A DNA stretch of 49,491 nt from Gemmatimonadota bacterium (GCA_021324775.1 JAJPIM010000012.1:1-49491), one strand, 5' to 3'; counted from the stretch's first letter, positions 24,809 through 33,963 are shown. Made by a program: numbers and translations. The notes: generated by a model not told the origin, from the sequence alone.

Positions 24809-26542
24809 TCATTGGACACAGGCCGCGTGCGGGTCACGCGGTTTCGCGTGATCGACGACGGGCCGGTGGCTCATGTTCGCGACGGCGACAGCCAGGTCTC
24901 TCACGTATCTGACCACGCGGGCGTAGTGCGCGTAGTCGATCAACTGGGGCTCATCGGTGATCTGGTGGTAGTCGGGGTGGCCGCCGGTCGAGAAGAACGC
25001 GATCGGGATGCCATACCGGGCGTATTCCCAGTGATCGCTGCGGCAGTAGTACTGGTGGGGATCGCCGTCGGCGTCGAACTGGTAGTTGAAGGCGAAGGGC
25101 ATGGGCTGGCGCTTGTTGACTGACTCCACACTGTCGCCAAGCTCCGTCGAGAGCCGGCGCGCGCCGATGACCTCGAGGTAGCGAGGTCCGCCACCCGGGA
25201 GATCGGCCGAATCGCCGCGTCCGATCATGTCGATATTCAACTCGGTCACGAGCGAGTCGCGAGCGACCGTGGGGTGGTCGGTGAACCAATCGGAGCCGAG
25301 GGTGCCGAGCTCCTCGCCGGTGTGCCAGATGAAGAGGATGGATCGTTTGGGGCGTGGGTGAGCCGCTGCGAGGGCTTGCGCGATCTCGAGGAGTGCCACC
25401 GATCCCGTACCATCGTCATCCGCGCCGTTGTTGACCGAGTCCGGGCGTGGGCTACGGAGACGGCGGACGCTGTCCCGAGCCGCGGCGTAGGCCGCGGCGA
25501 TAGCCGGCGTGATCGAGTCGGGCGGCCCTTCGACGCCCTCGCGGCGGGCGATCCGGTTGAACACGAGGACCGAGTCGTGATCGACCGGGTGATCGATCAT
25601 CCCGATGTGATCGTTGTGGGCACCGATCACGACGAACTCGCCCGCGAGTGTGGGGTCGCTGCCGGGGAGAATGCCGATCACGTTGCGCGCGGGGTACGGG
25701 GTGGGCCGATCCTCGACGCTGGCGCGCAGCGTGACCATGCCGCCCGTGGCGCCGATGGAGAGCGCGTCCGGGCTACCGTGAAAGATGCGAGTCGCCACGG
25801 CTGTCGTGACGTAGAGATACGCGGGGACGGCAGCGACAGACGAACTGGCCGGGACGTCCGGCTTCAGCGTCAAGCTCGACCCCGTCTTGAACACATCGAG
25901 CAGGCCCTGCGGAATATCATCCAAGCGGGTGACCATGAGCGCGGCCGCCCCAGCGTACCGACTGGTAACCCCTGCGCGGGAGAAGGCGCCGGGCCATTGG
26001 TCTGGTGGTGCGGCGGTGAACACCACGACCTTGCCGACCGTCCGATCCGGGGCGATGAGCGCCGACGAGTCGCGGCCGAGCGTGCCGCCGTAGACCGCAG
26101 TGGCGTGCACATCGGCCGGCGCGCCGGGGCCTTGATCACGGATCGCGAAGTCGCGCCACGGCGTGAGCGGTGCGCCATCGACCGCCGCGGCCAGAGACGC
26201 GTCAAATTGGCGCCGAACGAGGGGGATCGTCTGGAAATACGTGCCGCCGTCGCCAGACGGCCGGAGGCCGATCTGTCGCGCTTGGGCCGCGATATAGTCG
26301 GTGCCTTTGACATTGCCGATGGTACCGGCCGCGCGCCCTTGCATCGAGTCATCGGCAAAGACATACAGGCGGCTCATGAGATTGCCCTCCGTGATCCCTG
26401 CGGAGGTGGGTTGAGCCGCGTATTTGAGCGGCAGCTCGCCTCGCGTGGCGCCGGCCGCCGGTGCCGGTCCTTCCGAACCCGACTGGCGGCAGGCTGCGAC
26501 GAGCCACAATACGGCGACGGCACTGACGATCCGGACCGCCAT
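24809..26542 (-). CDS. M28-family zinc metallopeptidase, lipoprotein
   Basis: A 577-residue protein with a lipobox (LWLVAACRQ, Cys 18) and GAGG about 9 bases before ATG 26542. A PA-like insert domain lies in the middle (GKVVVFTAAPPDQWPGAFSRAG). The M28 metal ligands appear in order: VIGAHNDHIG, NNGADDDGTGSVALLE, WHTGEELGTLGSDWF with the catalytic Glu, ELNIDMIGRG, and the final His in GGHPDYHQITDEP. This layout fits aminopeptidases and Q-type peptidases of the family that act on peptides in the periplasm. It is anchored to a membrane by its lipid. It is divergent from an alpha/beta hydrolase gene at 26908. Confidence 0.9.
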   Translation of the reverse strand: MAVRIVSAVAVLWLVAACRQSGSEGPAPAAGATRGELPLKYAAQPTSAGITEGNLMSRLYVFADDSMQGRAAGTIGNVKGTDYIAAQARQIGLRPSGDGGTYFQTIPLVRRQFDASLAAAVDGAPLTPWRDFAIRDQGPGAPADVHATAVYGGTLGRDSSALIAPDRTVGKVVVFTAAPPDQWPGAFSRAGVTSRYAGAAALMVTRLDDIPQGLLDVFKTGSSLTLKPDVPASSSVAAVPAYLYVTTAVATRIFHGSPDALSIGATGGMVTLRASVEDRPTPYPARNVIGILPGSDPTLAGEFVVIGAHNDHIGMIDHPVDHDSVLVFNRIARREGVEGPPDSITPAIAAAYAAARDSVRRLRSPRPDSVNNGADDDGTGSVALLEIAQALAAAHPRPKRSILFIWHTGEELGTLGSDWFTDHPTVARDSLVTELNIDMIGRGDSADLPGGGPRYLEVIGARRLSTELGDSVESVNKRQPMPFAFNYQFDADGDPHQYYCRSDHWEYARYGIPIAFFSTGGHPDYHQITDEPQLIDYAHYARVVRYVRDLAVAVANMSHRPVVDHAKPRDPHAACVQ

Positions 26543-26907
26543 GGGAGTAACCTCGCGCAACACGTGATGCGCCCAGACAACGTCCATCGGCGCGGTGCTG
26601 TCCACTGCGCCGTGTGCGACGGCGGTATAAATAGCCGCCGTGCGACGTGGCCGTCAGCCGTCGAAGCAGCTACACGCTGTACGTTTGCACAACACTGACG
26701 TTGCCGGTTGTTGCACGTCGTCACCACAGGGATCCGCCCAACCTCCACGACGGCAACACTTCATTTTGCCGGCCGCGGACCCGCGCCCGTGTTGGTTTCA
26801 TGCAAGACCACATGACGGCGGGCGGGCATCATCAGCGATCAGAATGCCGGGCCACTCCGGCGGCGGCAGTTGTCACCCCAGATCTGGCCAGCACCCGGCC
26901 CTCCCTC
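26543..26907. other. 365-base divergent intergenic region
   Basis: The gap between the M28 gene (minus) and the alpha/beta hydrolase (plus). An open frame continues upstream of ATG 26908 as far as 26647, but it is Arg/His-rich and lacks a signal peptide, so I treat it as non-coding. I saw no clear promoter boxes or repeats here. Confidence 0.45.
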
Positions 26908-27882
26908 ATGGCACACGCGGCACAGTACGTCGTGCGCCTGGCGCTCGTGATGAGCAGCCTGGTGCCACTCACCAGTCAACCGCAGAGCGTCCACCATCCA
27001 GCGGGCGCGTTCGTCACGATATCGGGAAAGCGGATCTGGTACGAGAGTGAGGGGACCGGCGATCCGCTGATCCTGCTGCCCGGGGGGCCGGGCGGCTCAC
27101 ACGACTACTTCCATCCGTTCTTCTCGCGTCTCCGCGGGGCCTTTCGCGTGATCTACTTCGACCCCTTTGGTACGGGGCGGTCCGGCCGGTCAACGAACAT
27201 CAAGGACTACAGCTTGGCGGGTGAGATCGAGGAGATCGAGGGGCTGCGCAATGCGCTGGCGCTCGGCCGGATCAATCTCCTGGGACATTCCTACGGCGGT
27301 GTACTAGCGCAGGCCTATGTGGAGCGCTACCCGGGGTCCGTCAAGCGACTGATTCTGTCCAACGCCCTGGTGACGGCCGCCGCGTGGAACGAGACGAACG
27401 CGCACGCGAATGCCGAGACCAAAGAGTTCTTTCCGGAAAACACCGACCAGATGGCCCAACTGCAGGCGCAGGGTGCCGGATCGATGTCCCCGGAGATGGC
27501 CAAGGCATCGCCTGATCCGGCGAAGGTGACCGCGCACTTTTTCTTCTACGACCGCAGCAACGCGCACTATATCGTTTTCAACGACACCACCTTCAATCCG
27601 GAGGTTTCGAGCGCAATCGGCGGCGACAACATGGACGTGACGGTCGGCGGCGACCTGGCGCATTTCGACTTCCGGAATACGCTTCGATCCCTCCGTGTGC
27701 CGATCCTCATCATGGCAGGGCGAGAAGACGGGGTCGTCCTCCCGCGTCTCGCGCAGGAACTGCGGCGGGCGGCGCCCCAGGCGGAATTCGTGATGTTCGA
27801 GCGCAGCGGCCACTATCCGTTCATCGAGGAGACCGGCAAGGTGATGCATGTGATCACCAATTTCCTGCGAGGTCCTGGCTAG
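26908..27882 (+). CDS. Secreted alpha/beta hydrolase, proline iminopeptidase-like
   Basis: A 324-residue protein. The N-terminus from ATG 26908 is a signal peptide (YVVRLALVMSSLVPLTSQPQS). The oxyanion segment LLPGGPGGSHDYF and FDPFGTGRSGR are as in proline iminopeptidases (S33). The nucleophile elbow is GHSYGG with Ser 128, the Asp is in AGREDGVV and the His in RSGHYPFIEE. It probably removes N-terminal Pro or acts on small esters or amides. ATG 26800 and 26812 and an open frame back to 26647 exist upstream but would bury the signal peptide. Its context among exopeptidases supports a peptide role. Confidence 0.85.
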   Translation: MAHAAQYVVRLALVMSSLVPLTSQPQSVHHPAGAFVTISGKRIWYESEGTGDPLILLPGGPGGSHDYFHPFFSRLRGAFRVIYFDPFGTGRSGRSTNIKDYSLAGEIEEIEGLRNALALGRINLLGHSYGGVLAQAYVERYPGSVKRLILSNALVTAAAWNETNAHANAETKEFFPENTDQMAQLQAQGAGSMSPEMAKASPDPAKVTAHFFFYDRSNAHYIVFNDTTFNPEVSSAIGGDNMDVTVGGDLAHFDFRNTLRSLRVPILIMAGREDGVVLPRLAQELRRAAPQAEFVMFERSGHYPFIEETGKVMHVITNFLRGPG

Positions 27883-27912
27883 GCGGGCGTGCTGGTTGTA
27901 CGTGTCGGTCCC

Positions 27913-27935
27913 CCGCCCGCGACGAAACCGGGCGG
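27913..27935. terminator. GC-rich stem-loop, possible terminator
   Basis: CCGCCCG (27913-27919) and CGGGCGG (27929-27935) form a 7-bp stem with a 9-base loop, 30 bases after the iminopeptidase-like stop. There is no T-run on the plus side, so this is a weak call. Confidence 0.35.
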
Positions 27936-28071
27936 CCGGCCCTAACGACCTCGCACATAACTCTGACATAGTGGGAAACCACTTCCGGGTAGCACAGGGT
28001 CGAAACAGCAGGGCAAATTGGTGAGGGATCGAGGGGTCGTGGTCATGCGGGTCACCGAACGGAGCGTACCA

Positions 28072-29415
28072 ATGCACATGTCGAGAGCGTGGCACCCGGG
28101 CCATCTCGTCCGCGTGGCTTCACGGCTCAGTGGCGGGATCGTCCTGGTCGCGTGCGTCGCCGCACAGGCGTGGGCGCAGCCACATCCCGCGCAGGGTCCC
28201 ATGCCCGGGGGGCGTGAAGAGTTGCTGTCCATCACGCACGTGCCCATCGCCTCAAAGGCGTTCCACACGGTTCACGACGTGTCGGTGTGGCTTCCGAGCC
28301 AGAGAGCACCGGGAGTGCGGTACCCCGTGTTGGTGTTTCCGGACGCCGAAGAGTTAGGGCAGTTCCGTTCGGCGCTCGCGAACGTGCAGTTCCTGATCGA
28401 CCGGCAGCTCATCCCGCCGATGATGGTGGTGGGTATCCCCTACCTCAAGAATCGGCGCCACGAGTTGACCCCGGCAGCGACCGGCTCCACCGCGCAGGTC
28501 TATCCCATGGCGGGTGGTGCCGACGTGACGTTGCAGTTCATCTCGGATGAGGTGCTGCCCTGGGTCGACGCGCACTACCCGACCCTGCCGGTGCGCATCC
28601 TCGCGGGGCATTCTCTGGGCGGGTTGTTCGCGCTGTATGTGATGGCCACGCATCCGGACGTCTTCCGTATCGTGATCGCAATGAGTCCGGTTCTCAGGTG
28701 GAACGACGGCACGTTGAGTACACAGGTGGCGGCGAGCATCGCGGGAGACACGAGCCGTGAGCGCACGCTGTTCGTCACGAGTGGGGGGCGAGAGCCCAGC
28801 ATCGACGAACCGACTACGGTGTTTGCGACGCGGTTGCAGGCGCTGCTCGACAGCGCGCCGAACGCGCGCCTGCGGTTCGAGCGACGGAGGTACCCGCTCG
28901 ACATCCACGAGATGACCCCGCTGGACGGCCTTGTGGACGGGCTCCGAATGGCCTACGACCCGATCGTCGTACCGATCGACTCGGTGGTGACCGCGCTCTC
29001 GGATCACCACGTGGAGGATACGGCGACCATCAGTGAGAGCGTGCGGACGCTCGAATCGCGCTATACGGCGAACGCAGCCTCGCTGGGCGTCCCGGCGCCG
29101 TTTCCCGAGACGCCGCTCGATATCCTCGGCAGCTACAGTTTCCAGGTCAAGCACCCTGACCTTGCGGTGCGGCTGTTCCGCGAGAACTGCGACCGGTACC
29201 CGCACTCATCGAACGCGCACGAGAGTCTGGGCGAAGGACTCGTCGCGGTGGGGGACACCGTGGCAGGAGTCGCGCAGTTGCGGCAGAGTATCGCGATCGC
29301 CAAAGTCGCAATGGGCGCCGCGAAATCAATCCTGGTCATGGCGCATGAGCGCGACGTCAGGGATGCGGCGGTCGCACAACTCCACGCGTTGCATCAGGAT
29401 GTGCCGGGAGCGTAA
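28072..29415 (+). CDS. Secreted esterase of the enterochelin-esterase/IroE type with helical-repeat C-terminus
   Basis: A 447-residue protein. GGAG lies 7 bases before ATG 28072, and a signal peptide follows (GGIVLVACVAAQAWAQ). The alpha/beta fold includes VRYPVLVFPDAEE, PPMMVVGIPY and the nucleophile elbow AGHSLGG with Ser 181; the His may lie in LDIHEMTP. After the catalytic domain, residues from about 355 on (KHPDLAVRLFRENCDRYPHS and ESLGEGLVAVGDT) look like TPR-like helices. This combination occurs in esterases related to Fes/IroE. The substrate is unknown; a carbohydrate or siderophore ester is possible. It converges on the lectin-like gene at 29429 with only 13 bases between the stops. 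Confidence 0.83.
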   Translation: MHMSRAWHPGHLVRVASRLSGGIVLVACVAAQAWAQPHPAQGPMPGGREELLSITHVPIASKAFHTVHDVSVWLPSQRAPGVRYPVLVFPDAEELGQFRSALANVQFLIDRQLIPPMMVVGIPYLKNRRHELTPAATGSTAQVYPMAGGADVTLQFISDEVLPWVDAHYPTLPVRILAGHSLGGLFALYVMATHPDVFRIVIAMSPVLRWNDGTLSTQVAASIAGDTSRERTLFVTSGGREPSIDEPTTVFATRLQALLDSAPNARLRFERRRYPLDIHEMTPLDGLVDGLRMAYDPIVVPIDSVVTALSDHHVEDTATISESVRTLESRYTANAASLGVPAPFPETPLDILGSYSFQVKHPDLAVRLFRENCDRYPHSSNAHESLGEGLVAVGDTVAGVAQLRQSIAIAKVAMGAAKSILVMAHERDVRDAAVAQLHALHQDVPGA

Positions 29416-29428
29416 CTGACGTGGACCG

Positions 29429-30634
29429 CTATGGATCGAGGCGGCAGGTAAATCCCCACCCGGCAGTGGATTCGGTGACGGCGAGGAGAAGTTCGTTCTT
29501 TCCTTTCTTCAGTGGCAAGAACACCGCGTCCGCGAACGGATAGATGTATCCGAGATCGTGGGGATCGCGGAACCCCATGCTGTTCCGGCCCTCGTACAGC
29601 GGATGGCCGTTGAGATAGACGACCACATCGTCGCTATATCCGATCCACATCCTGCGGACTTCGTCCCGATCGGCCACCACCGTGGTCCGCGCAAATACAA
29701 CCTGGCTTTCGGGAGACCACCCGACGGCTCGATCCGGCGCGGGGTGCTCGGGCTCGACATTCGGATCCTGGCGATACCGTCCGATCAGCACCAACCCTTC
29801 TCGCTCAGCGTGAACCGGATCCCAGTGCAGCGCACGCCCACTGGGGTAGACATCGGGGGTGGCGTCAGCGACCGGGAGTGCCTGTGACAGCGACCAGCCT
29901 TCGGTTATGGCTCCCTTGGCAAATGTGTGAACGCGGGTGAGCTGGTAGGTTGCCGAATCGGGCCGGTAATGGATGTTGCTGATGTAGCCACCTCCGCCGC
30001 GCCCCCAGAATCCGATCGTGCCTGAGTCGCTGCCCAACGGCAAATCGTGCACTTCGATCACCGGGGCCGATACGGTATCGAAGTACAACGACGCGACGAG
30101 TCCTTTGATGACGACTCGCAAATGCACCCAGCGATCCTGTGGAAAATCCGGTGCGGCGTTGTACTCCGGACCTGGAAAGAGCTGCCAGGCGTTCATCTGC
30201 AGGAAAGAGGGCGCGTATTGGACGGTGGCGTCGGGGTTATGCGGGCGAAAGAAGATGACCTCGTATGCATCCGGAGACGCGACGTGAAATGCGAGACCGA
30301 AGAAAGCACCCTGAGAATCCGCCGCGACATCAGCCTCCAGCGTACCGTTCCGGAGAGCGACCCCAGTGGCGTACGAGAACCCATCGGTTACGCGCAGGCT
30401 CGGACGACCGAGGTGGGTCACGAAACGGGCGCTGTCGTGTTTGGCGCGCCGAAGGCGGCTCTGCTGCCAGATCCATCGTGCCGGCAGAAGCGGGACAGCG
30501 CTGTCCTCCGCCGCCAGGCCTGTTGGCTCAGTGCCCTGGGCGGCTTGAGCGGCGCACGGTCGCTCACCACCAATGGCCAGGAGGCCAATCAGGCACGCTT
30601 GCAGCGCACCCGTCAGTCGTCGCATTAACGGCAT
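29429..30634 (-). CDS. Secreted concanavalin-A-like protein, type A, copy 2
   Basis: A 401-residue secreted protein with a signal segment (ACLIGLLAIGGERPCAAQ). The N-terminal two thirds read as a ConA-like jelly roll: GTLEADVAADSQGAFFGLAF, YEVIFFRPHNPD, DRWVHLRVVIKGLVASLYFD and GTIGFWGRGGGGYISNI. The last about 100 residues are a second beta-sandwich with YSDDVVVYLNGHPLYEGRN and LKKGKNELLLAVTES, like sugar-binding jelly rolls attached to glycosidases. No catalytic domain is visible. It is closely similar along its length to the gene at 31496. It lies 28 bases after the type B gene at 30663, so each A gene follows a B gene. Probable roles are carbohydrate binding or surface adhesion. Confidence 0.75.
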   Translation of the reverse strand: MPLMRRLTGALQACLIGLLAIGGERPCAAQAAQGTEPTGLAAEDSAVPLLPARWIWQQSRLRRAKHDSARFVTHLGRPSLRVTDGFSYATGVALRNGTLEADVAADSQGAFFGLAFHVASPDAYEVIFFRPHNPDATVQYAPSFLQMNAWQLFPGPEYNAAPDFPQDRWVHLRVVIKGLVASLYFDTVSAPVIEVHDLPLGSDSGTIGFWGRGGGGYISNIHYRPDSATYQLTRVHTFAKGAITEGWSLSQALPVADATPDVYPSGRALHWDPVHAEREGLVLIGRYRQDPNVEPEHPAPDRAVGWSPESQVVFARTTVVADRDEVRRMWIGYSDDVVVYLNGHPLYEGRNSMGFRDPHDLGYIYPFADAVFLPLKKGKNELLLAVTESTAGWGFTCRLDP

Positions 30635-30662
30635 CTCCGGATGTTATGGGACGCGGCTACCA

Positions 30663-31427
30663 CTACGCGGTGCCCGCGGGTGTCACGACCATGTGCGAGA
30701 AATATCCTTTCGTGCCTGAGCCAATCCAGAGTCCGATCTTCCCTCGTGATGCACCGGACTTGAGGTCGTCGATCACGAGACAGGGCTGCAGCGCATCGTT
30801 CACAAACAGACGGGCGTGCCGTCCGCTGACCACGACGCGCAGGTGTGTCCACGCACCGGCTGAGAGGTCGACGTATGATTCGTACTGACCCGGCGACTCC
30901 TTGCGTAGCCGATACCACGGATAATCCGGTTCGGCTTCGTACTGGGTCGAGTGATTGCGGCGGAGCTGGTCGTCCGCTCGCCCGTTGGTCGGACGAAGAT
31001 ACACGTTGTCAAATCGAGACCCATCGGCGGAGCTCCTGAATACCAACCCGATGAAGGCGCGGTCGGAAGAATCGGCGTCTGGCGCGAGCGTACCCGCGAC
31101 CCAGAGCTCAATCGTGCCATCGGCGAACGTCAGCGAGTCCAGGAGAGCGACCGACTCGAGCGCATTCGGATCGGTGCCCGGTGGCTGGGTGAGTTCAACC
31201 GCTTTCCGCCCCCGATAGACCGCAGCACGAGCGCGGGTGCCGATCAGTGTCAGGCCCTGTATCCCTTCCAGCGGTACAACGATCGGCGGCGTCGGGATCA
31301 GACGAAATGATTGCTCGCCGGCGCCGCGGCCGGGGAGTGTGCGGCCCGCAAGTGTCAGCGACAGTACCACGCAGGTCGCGGCGTTCAATGATCGCCGCGT
31401 GTACATGAATTCAGACGGTGACAACAC
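30663..31427 (-). CDS. Secreted concanavalin-A-like protein, type B, copy 2
   Basis: A protein of about 254 residues with a single ConA-like domain: DGTIELWVAG, FIGLVFRSS, NVYLRPTNGRADDQLRRN, QYESYVDLSAGAWTHLRVVV, ARLFVNDALQPCLVIDDL and GKIGLWIGSG. The start is unclear: GTG 31427, TTG 31424 (AGGAG at suitable spacing) or ATG 31406. The N-terminus is a signal segment (NAATCVVLSLTLAGRTLPG). It matches the gene at 32852 block by block, including DDQL-x-RN-x-x-TQYE and SRGKI-x-LW. It sits 68 bases after the type A gene at 31496 and 28 bases before the next type A gene. No catalytic residues are evident. Confidence 0.73.
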   Translation of the reverse strand: MLSPSEFMYTRRSLNAATCVVLSLTLAGRTLPGRGAGEQSFRLIPTPPIVVPLEGIQGLTLIGTRARAAVYRGRKAVELTQPPGTDPNALESVALLDSLTFADGTIELWVAGTLAPDADSSDRAFIGLVFRSSADGSRFDNVYLRPTNGRADDQLRRNHSTQYEAEPDYPWYRLRKESPGQYESYVDLSAGAWTHLRVVVSGRHARLFVNDALQPCLVIDDLKSGASRGKIGLWIGSGTKGYFSHMVVTPAGTA

Positions 31428-31495
31428 TCCTCCGGTGCCGAGGCAGGTTCAGGATCGTCGGGCCCGCCGGACAGACGGGAAGTTTTCTCGCGCGA

Positions 31496-32662
31496 TTACG
31501 GCGGGTCGAGCCGGCAAAAGAATCCCCAACCGGCCGTTGCTTCACTCACTGCCAACATCAGTTCGTTCTTGCCCTTCTTGAGGGGCAGATAGACCGCGTC
31601 CGCGTACGAATTCACATATGCCGACCCGCCCAGCTCGCGAAACTGCATGGTATTCCGTCCAGCGTACAGCGGCCGGCCATTGAGGTACACGACGACGTCG
31701 TCGCTGTATCCGATCCACATTTTACGGACCACATCGCGGTCGGAGGTGAGTGTCGTCCGGGCGAACACGACTTGCATGCCTGGTGACTCCGGCACAGGCC
31801 GGTCGGGGAGTGGCTGCGGCCCTTCCACGTTAGGATCGCGGCGATATCGCCCGATGAGCACTATCCCCTCGCGCTCTGCGTGCACGGGTTGCCAATGCAG
31901 TGCATGCACATCGGGATAAGTCGCCGGATCCCGCTCGGACACCAGTGCGGCGTCCGATATCGACCATCCCTGAGTGATGGCGCCGGGCAGGAAGGAAGTC
32001 TCCGGCGTCGACGAGTAGGATGTCGTATCCGGGCGATACTGAATGTTGGAGATGTATCCGCCACCGGCGCGGGCCCAAAAGCCGATGCTCCCGGCGACGC
32101 TGCCCAGCGGCAGATCGTGCACCTCGATCGTCGGCGTCGTCGCCGTGTCGACATATACGGATGCCACCAGTCCTTTGATCACGATCCGCAGGTGGACCCA
32201 CCGGTCCTGTGGAAAGCGGAGCGACGCGATGTAGTCGCCTGTGGAATAGAACTGCCACGCGTTCATCTGAAAGAAGGAGGGTGCGTATTGTACGGCGTAG
32301 GTGGGATCGTTAGGCCGAAAGAATACGACCTCGTATTGATCGGGCGGCGTGGCCGCGTGGAATGCCAGGCCGAAGAAATTGCCGCCTTTGTACGCGGCAA
32401 CGTCGGCTTCGAGTGTGCCGTTCTTGAGTGTGACACCCTTGGCTAACGCAAAGCCATTGGGGAGGAAGAGGCTCGGCCGGCCGAGATGAGATTCGAACCG
32501 CGGGTTGGTGTCGGCCGTGTGGTCTCGGCGATACAACCGTTCAATCGTCCAGCGATCGGGTGTCAACGGGACGCTAATCGTTCCGGCAGTTGTGGTGTCC
32601 TGTGCAGCAGCGTGGTACCCGGGCCATAGGAGGCCGGCAAGAAGGCAGCGCGTGAGCCTCAT
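31496..32662 (-). CDS. Secreted concanavalin-A-like protein, type A, copy 1
   Basis: A 388-residue protein with a short signal peptide (LLAGLLWPGYHAAAQ). The domain order equals that of the copy at 29429: a ConA-like part (GTLEADVAAYKGGNFFGLAF, YEVVFFRPNDPT, DRWVHLRIVIKGLVASVYVD, GSIGFWARAGGGYISNI) and a C-terminal sugar-binding-type sandwich (YSDDVVVYLNGRPLYAGRN, LKKGKNELMLAVSEATAGWG). The two copies differ mostly in the N-terminus and in the linker of about 40 residues between domains. It lies 189 bases after the type B gene at 32852 and 68 bases before the next B gene. The role is probably binding of an extracellular glycan, inferred only from the fold. Confidence 0.75.
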   Translation of the reverse strand: MRLTRCLLAGLLWPGYHAAAQDTTTAGTISVPLTPDRWTIERLYRRDHTADTNPRFESHLGRPSLFLPNGFALAKGVTLKNGTLEADVAAYKGGNFFGLAFHAATPPDQYEVVFFRPNDPTYAVQYAPSFFQMNAWQFYSTGDYIASLRFPQDRWVHLRIVIKGLVASVYVDTATTPTIEVHDLPLGSVAGSIGFWARAGGGYISNIQYRPDTTSYSSTPETSFLPGAITQGWSISDAALVSERDPATYPDVHALHWQPVHAEREGIVLIGRYRRDPNVEGPQPLPDRPVPESPGMQVVFARTTLTSDRDVVRKMWIGYSDDVVVYLNGRPLYAGRNTMQFRELGGSAYVNSYADAVYLPLKKGKNELMLAVSEATAGWGFFCRLDPP

Positions 32663-32851
32663 GGTTGGACCTGGTAGTGGGGCAGTCGCAAGTGTGTGTG
32701 CCGTGGTCGCGGTGATGGGTCACTGTACATTCGCAGACGGTTGCTGTCCGAGGATGAGGCCAGTCCTCGCCTAACCGTCTTGGAAGTTTTGCCCCGTTCC
32801 GCGATCGCATACATCATGGCGGGTTCCTGGTGTGGGCGCGTTACTGGTCGC

Positions 32852-33664
32852 TCACTGTGTGGCGCGGACAGCCAGGTTGGAGAAGTACGCGTCGCTGCTC
32901 ACGTGGGTCCACAGCGCGATCTTGCCCCGGCTAATCCCGTGTTTCAGATCGGTCACCACCAGGCAGGGTTGCGCGGCACGATTGACGTATAAACGCGCGG
33001 TCGTCCCCGACACTTCGATCTTGAGGTGTGTCCAGGCGCCAGGTGCCAGATCTACGTAGGACTCGTAGACGCCGGGGCTCTCGGCGCGCAGACGCCGCCA
33101 AGCGAAGTCCGGATCCGACTCATACTGGGTGGCGCGATTCCGGAACAGCTGATCGTCCACACGCGAGTTTTCAGGGCGGATGTAGAAGCGTTCGGCGTTC
33201 TTGTCCTGGATACGAAACGATATCCCGACAAACCCCTTGAACCCGCTGGTATCGATGACTGTCGAATACCCGGGCCGCCGAGCGCCTGCAACATCGACCT
33301 CGATGGTGCCGTCCTGGAAATCCGACTCATCCAACACCGCCACCATTTCCTCGTTGTGTCCATTCTCATGGCCTGCGGGGGGCGTCAGGTGCAGGGCGCG
33401 ACGCCCGCGGTAGTCGGTCCATCGTGCGTCGGTGTTGATCAGCGTGAGTTTCGTCTTCGCGTCGAGGGTAAGCCTCGAACCCGAGTTCCCAGCGCCCTGC
33501 CCCGAAACCGTCGCGAGCGGCAGCCACAGGACGAGAGCACACGCGAACTGCGCGGACACTCTGATAGCCCGGCGTGCGCCCAGCTCCAACAGCTCTGTCG
33601 CGACAGTGTGCGGTATTGGCATGGCAGCGGGGAATGGCGGTAGCAGTCGATGGGTGATTGGCAT
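32852..33664 (-). CDS. Secreted concanavalin-A-like protein, type B, copy 1
   Basis: A 270-residue protein from ATG 33664, which has GGAG 6 bases upstream. The signal segment is about residues 35-57 (FACALVLWLPLATVSGQ). The single ConA-like domain reads DGTIEVDVAG, FVGISFRIQD, RFYIRPENSRVDDQLFRN, VYESYVDLAPGAWTHLKIEV, ARLYVNRAAQPCLVVTDL and GKIALWTHVS. The same blocks occur in the copy at 30663. It is the first gene of the four-gene lectin-like run and is divergent from the CocE-type hydrolase at 33964. The spacing suggests one transcript for all four genes, with a possible extra promoter in the 189-base gap after it. Confidence 0.75.
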   Translation of the reverse strand: MPITHRLLPPFPAAMPIPHTVATELLELGARRAIRVSAQFACALVLWLPLATVSGQGAGNSGSRLTLDAKTKLTLINTDARWTDYRGRRALHLTPPAGHENGHNEEMVAVLDESDFQDGTIEVDVAGARRPGYSTVIDTSGFKGFVGISFRIQDKNAERFYIRPENSRVDDQLFRNRATQYESDPDFAWRRLRAESPGVYESYVDLAPGAWTHLKIEVSGTTARLYVNRAAQPCLVVTDLKHGISRGKIALWTHVSSDAYFSNLAVRATQ

Positions 33665-33705
33665 CCGAGTCTCCGGCGTCCGTGCGTAGGCCCACCGACT
33701 GTACA

Positions 33706-33780
33706 CAGCCCCTGTGGGCTGGGGTATCCTTCAGCCCACCAATGACACGGTTCTAACGTACTGCCGGTGTCACGCCGGCA
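33706..33780. promoter_or_regulatory. Two small hairpins in the divergent B1/CocE intergenic region
   Basis: CAGCCC-4-GGGCTG at 33706-33721 and TGCCGG-7-CCGGCA at 33762-33780 lie in the 299-base gap between the lectin-like run and the CocE-type gene. They could be operators for either direction or leader hairpins. Short GC-rich stems occur by chance in DNA of this composition, so confidence is low. Confidence 0.25.
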
Positions 33781-33963
33781 GACCGGGCGCGGCGTACCGC
33801 TGCGCTTTGCCGGGGGGAGCCTGATGTGGGCCGGCGATGCCTGCCCCGGCATGCGTTTCGTGCGGCTGCCGTGTCCGCACCGTGTGAAATATGGCACGCA
33901 AGGGGTGACGCGAACGTTGACGCCGCAAGAAATTGGTGGGCGCCTCCCCACTATCCCCTTCGA

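Noticed and set aside
25274-26698. 474-codon plus-strand open frame opposite the M28 gene
   Set aside because: Composition is Arg/Gly-rich with no fold signal; the M28 motifs on the other strand are decisive.
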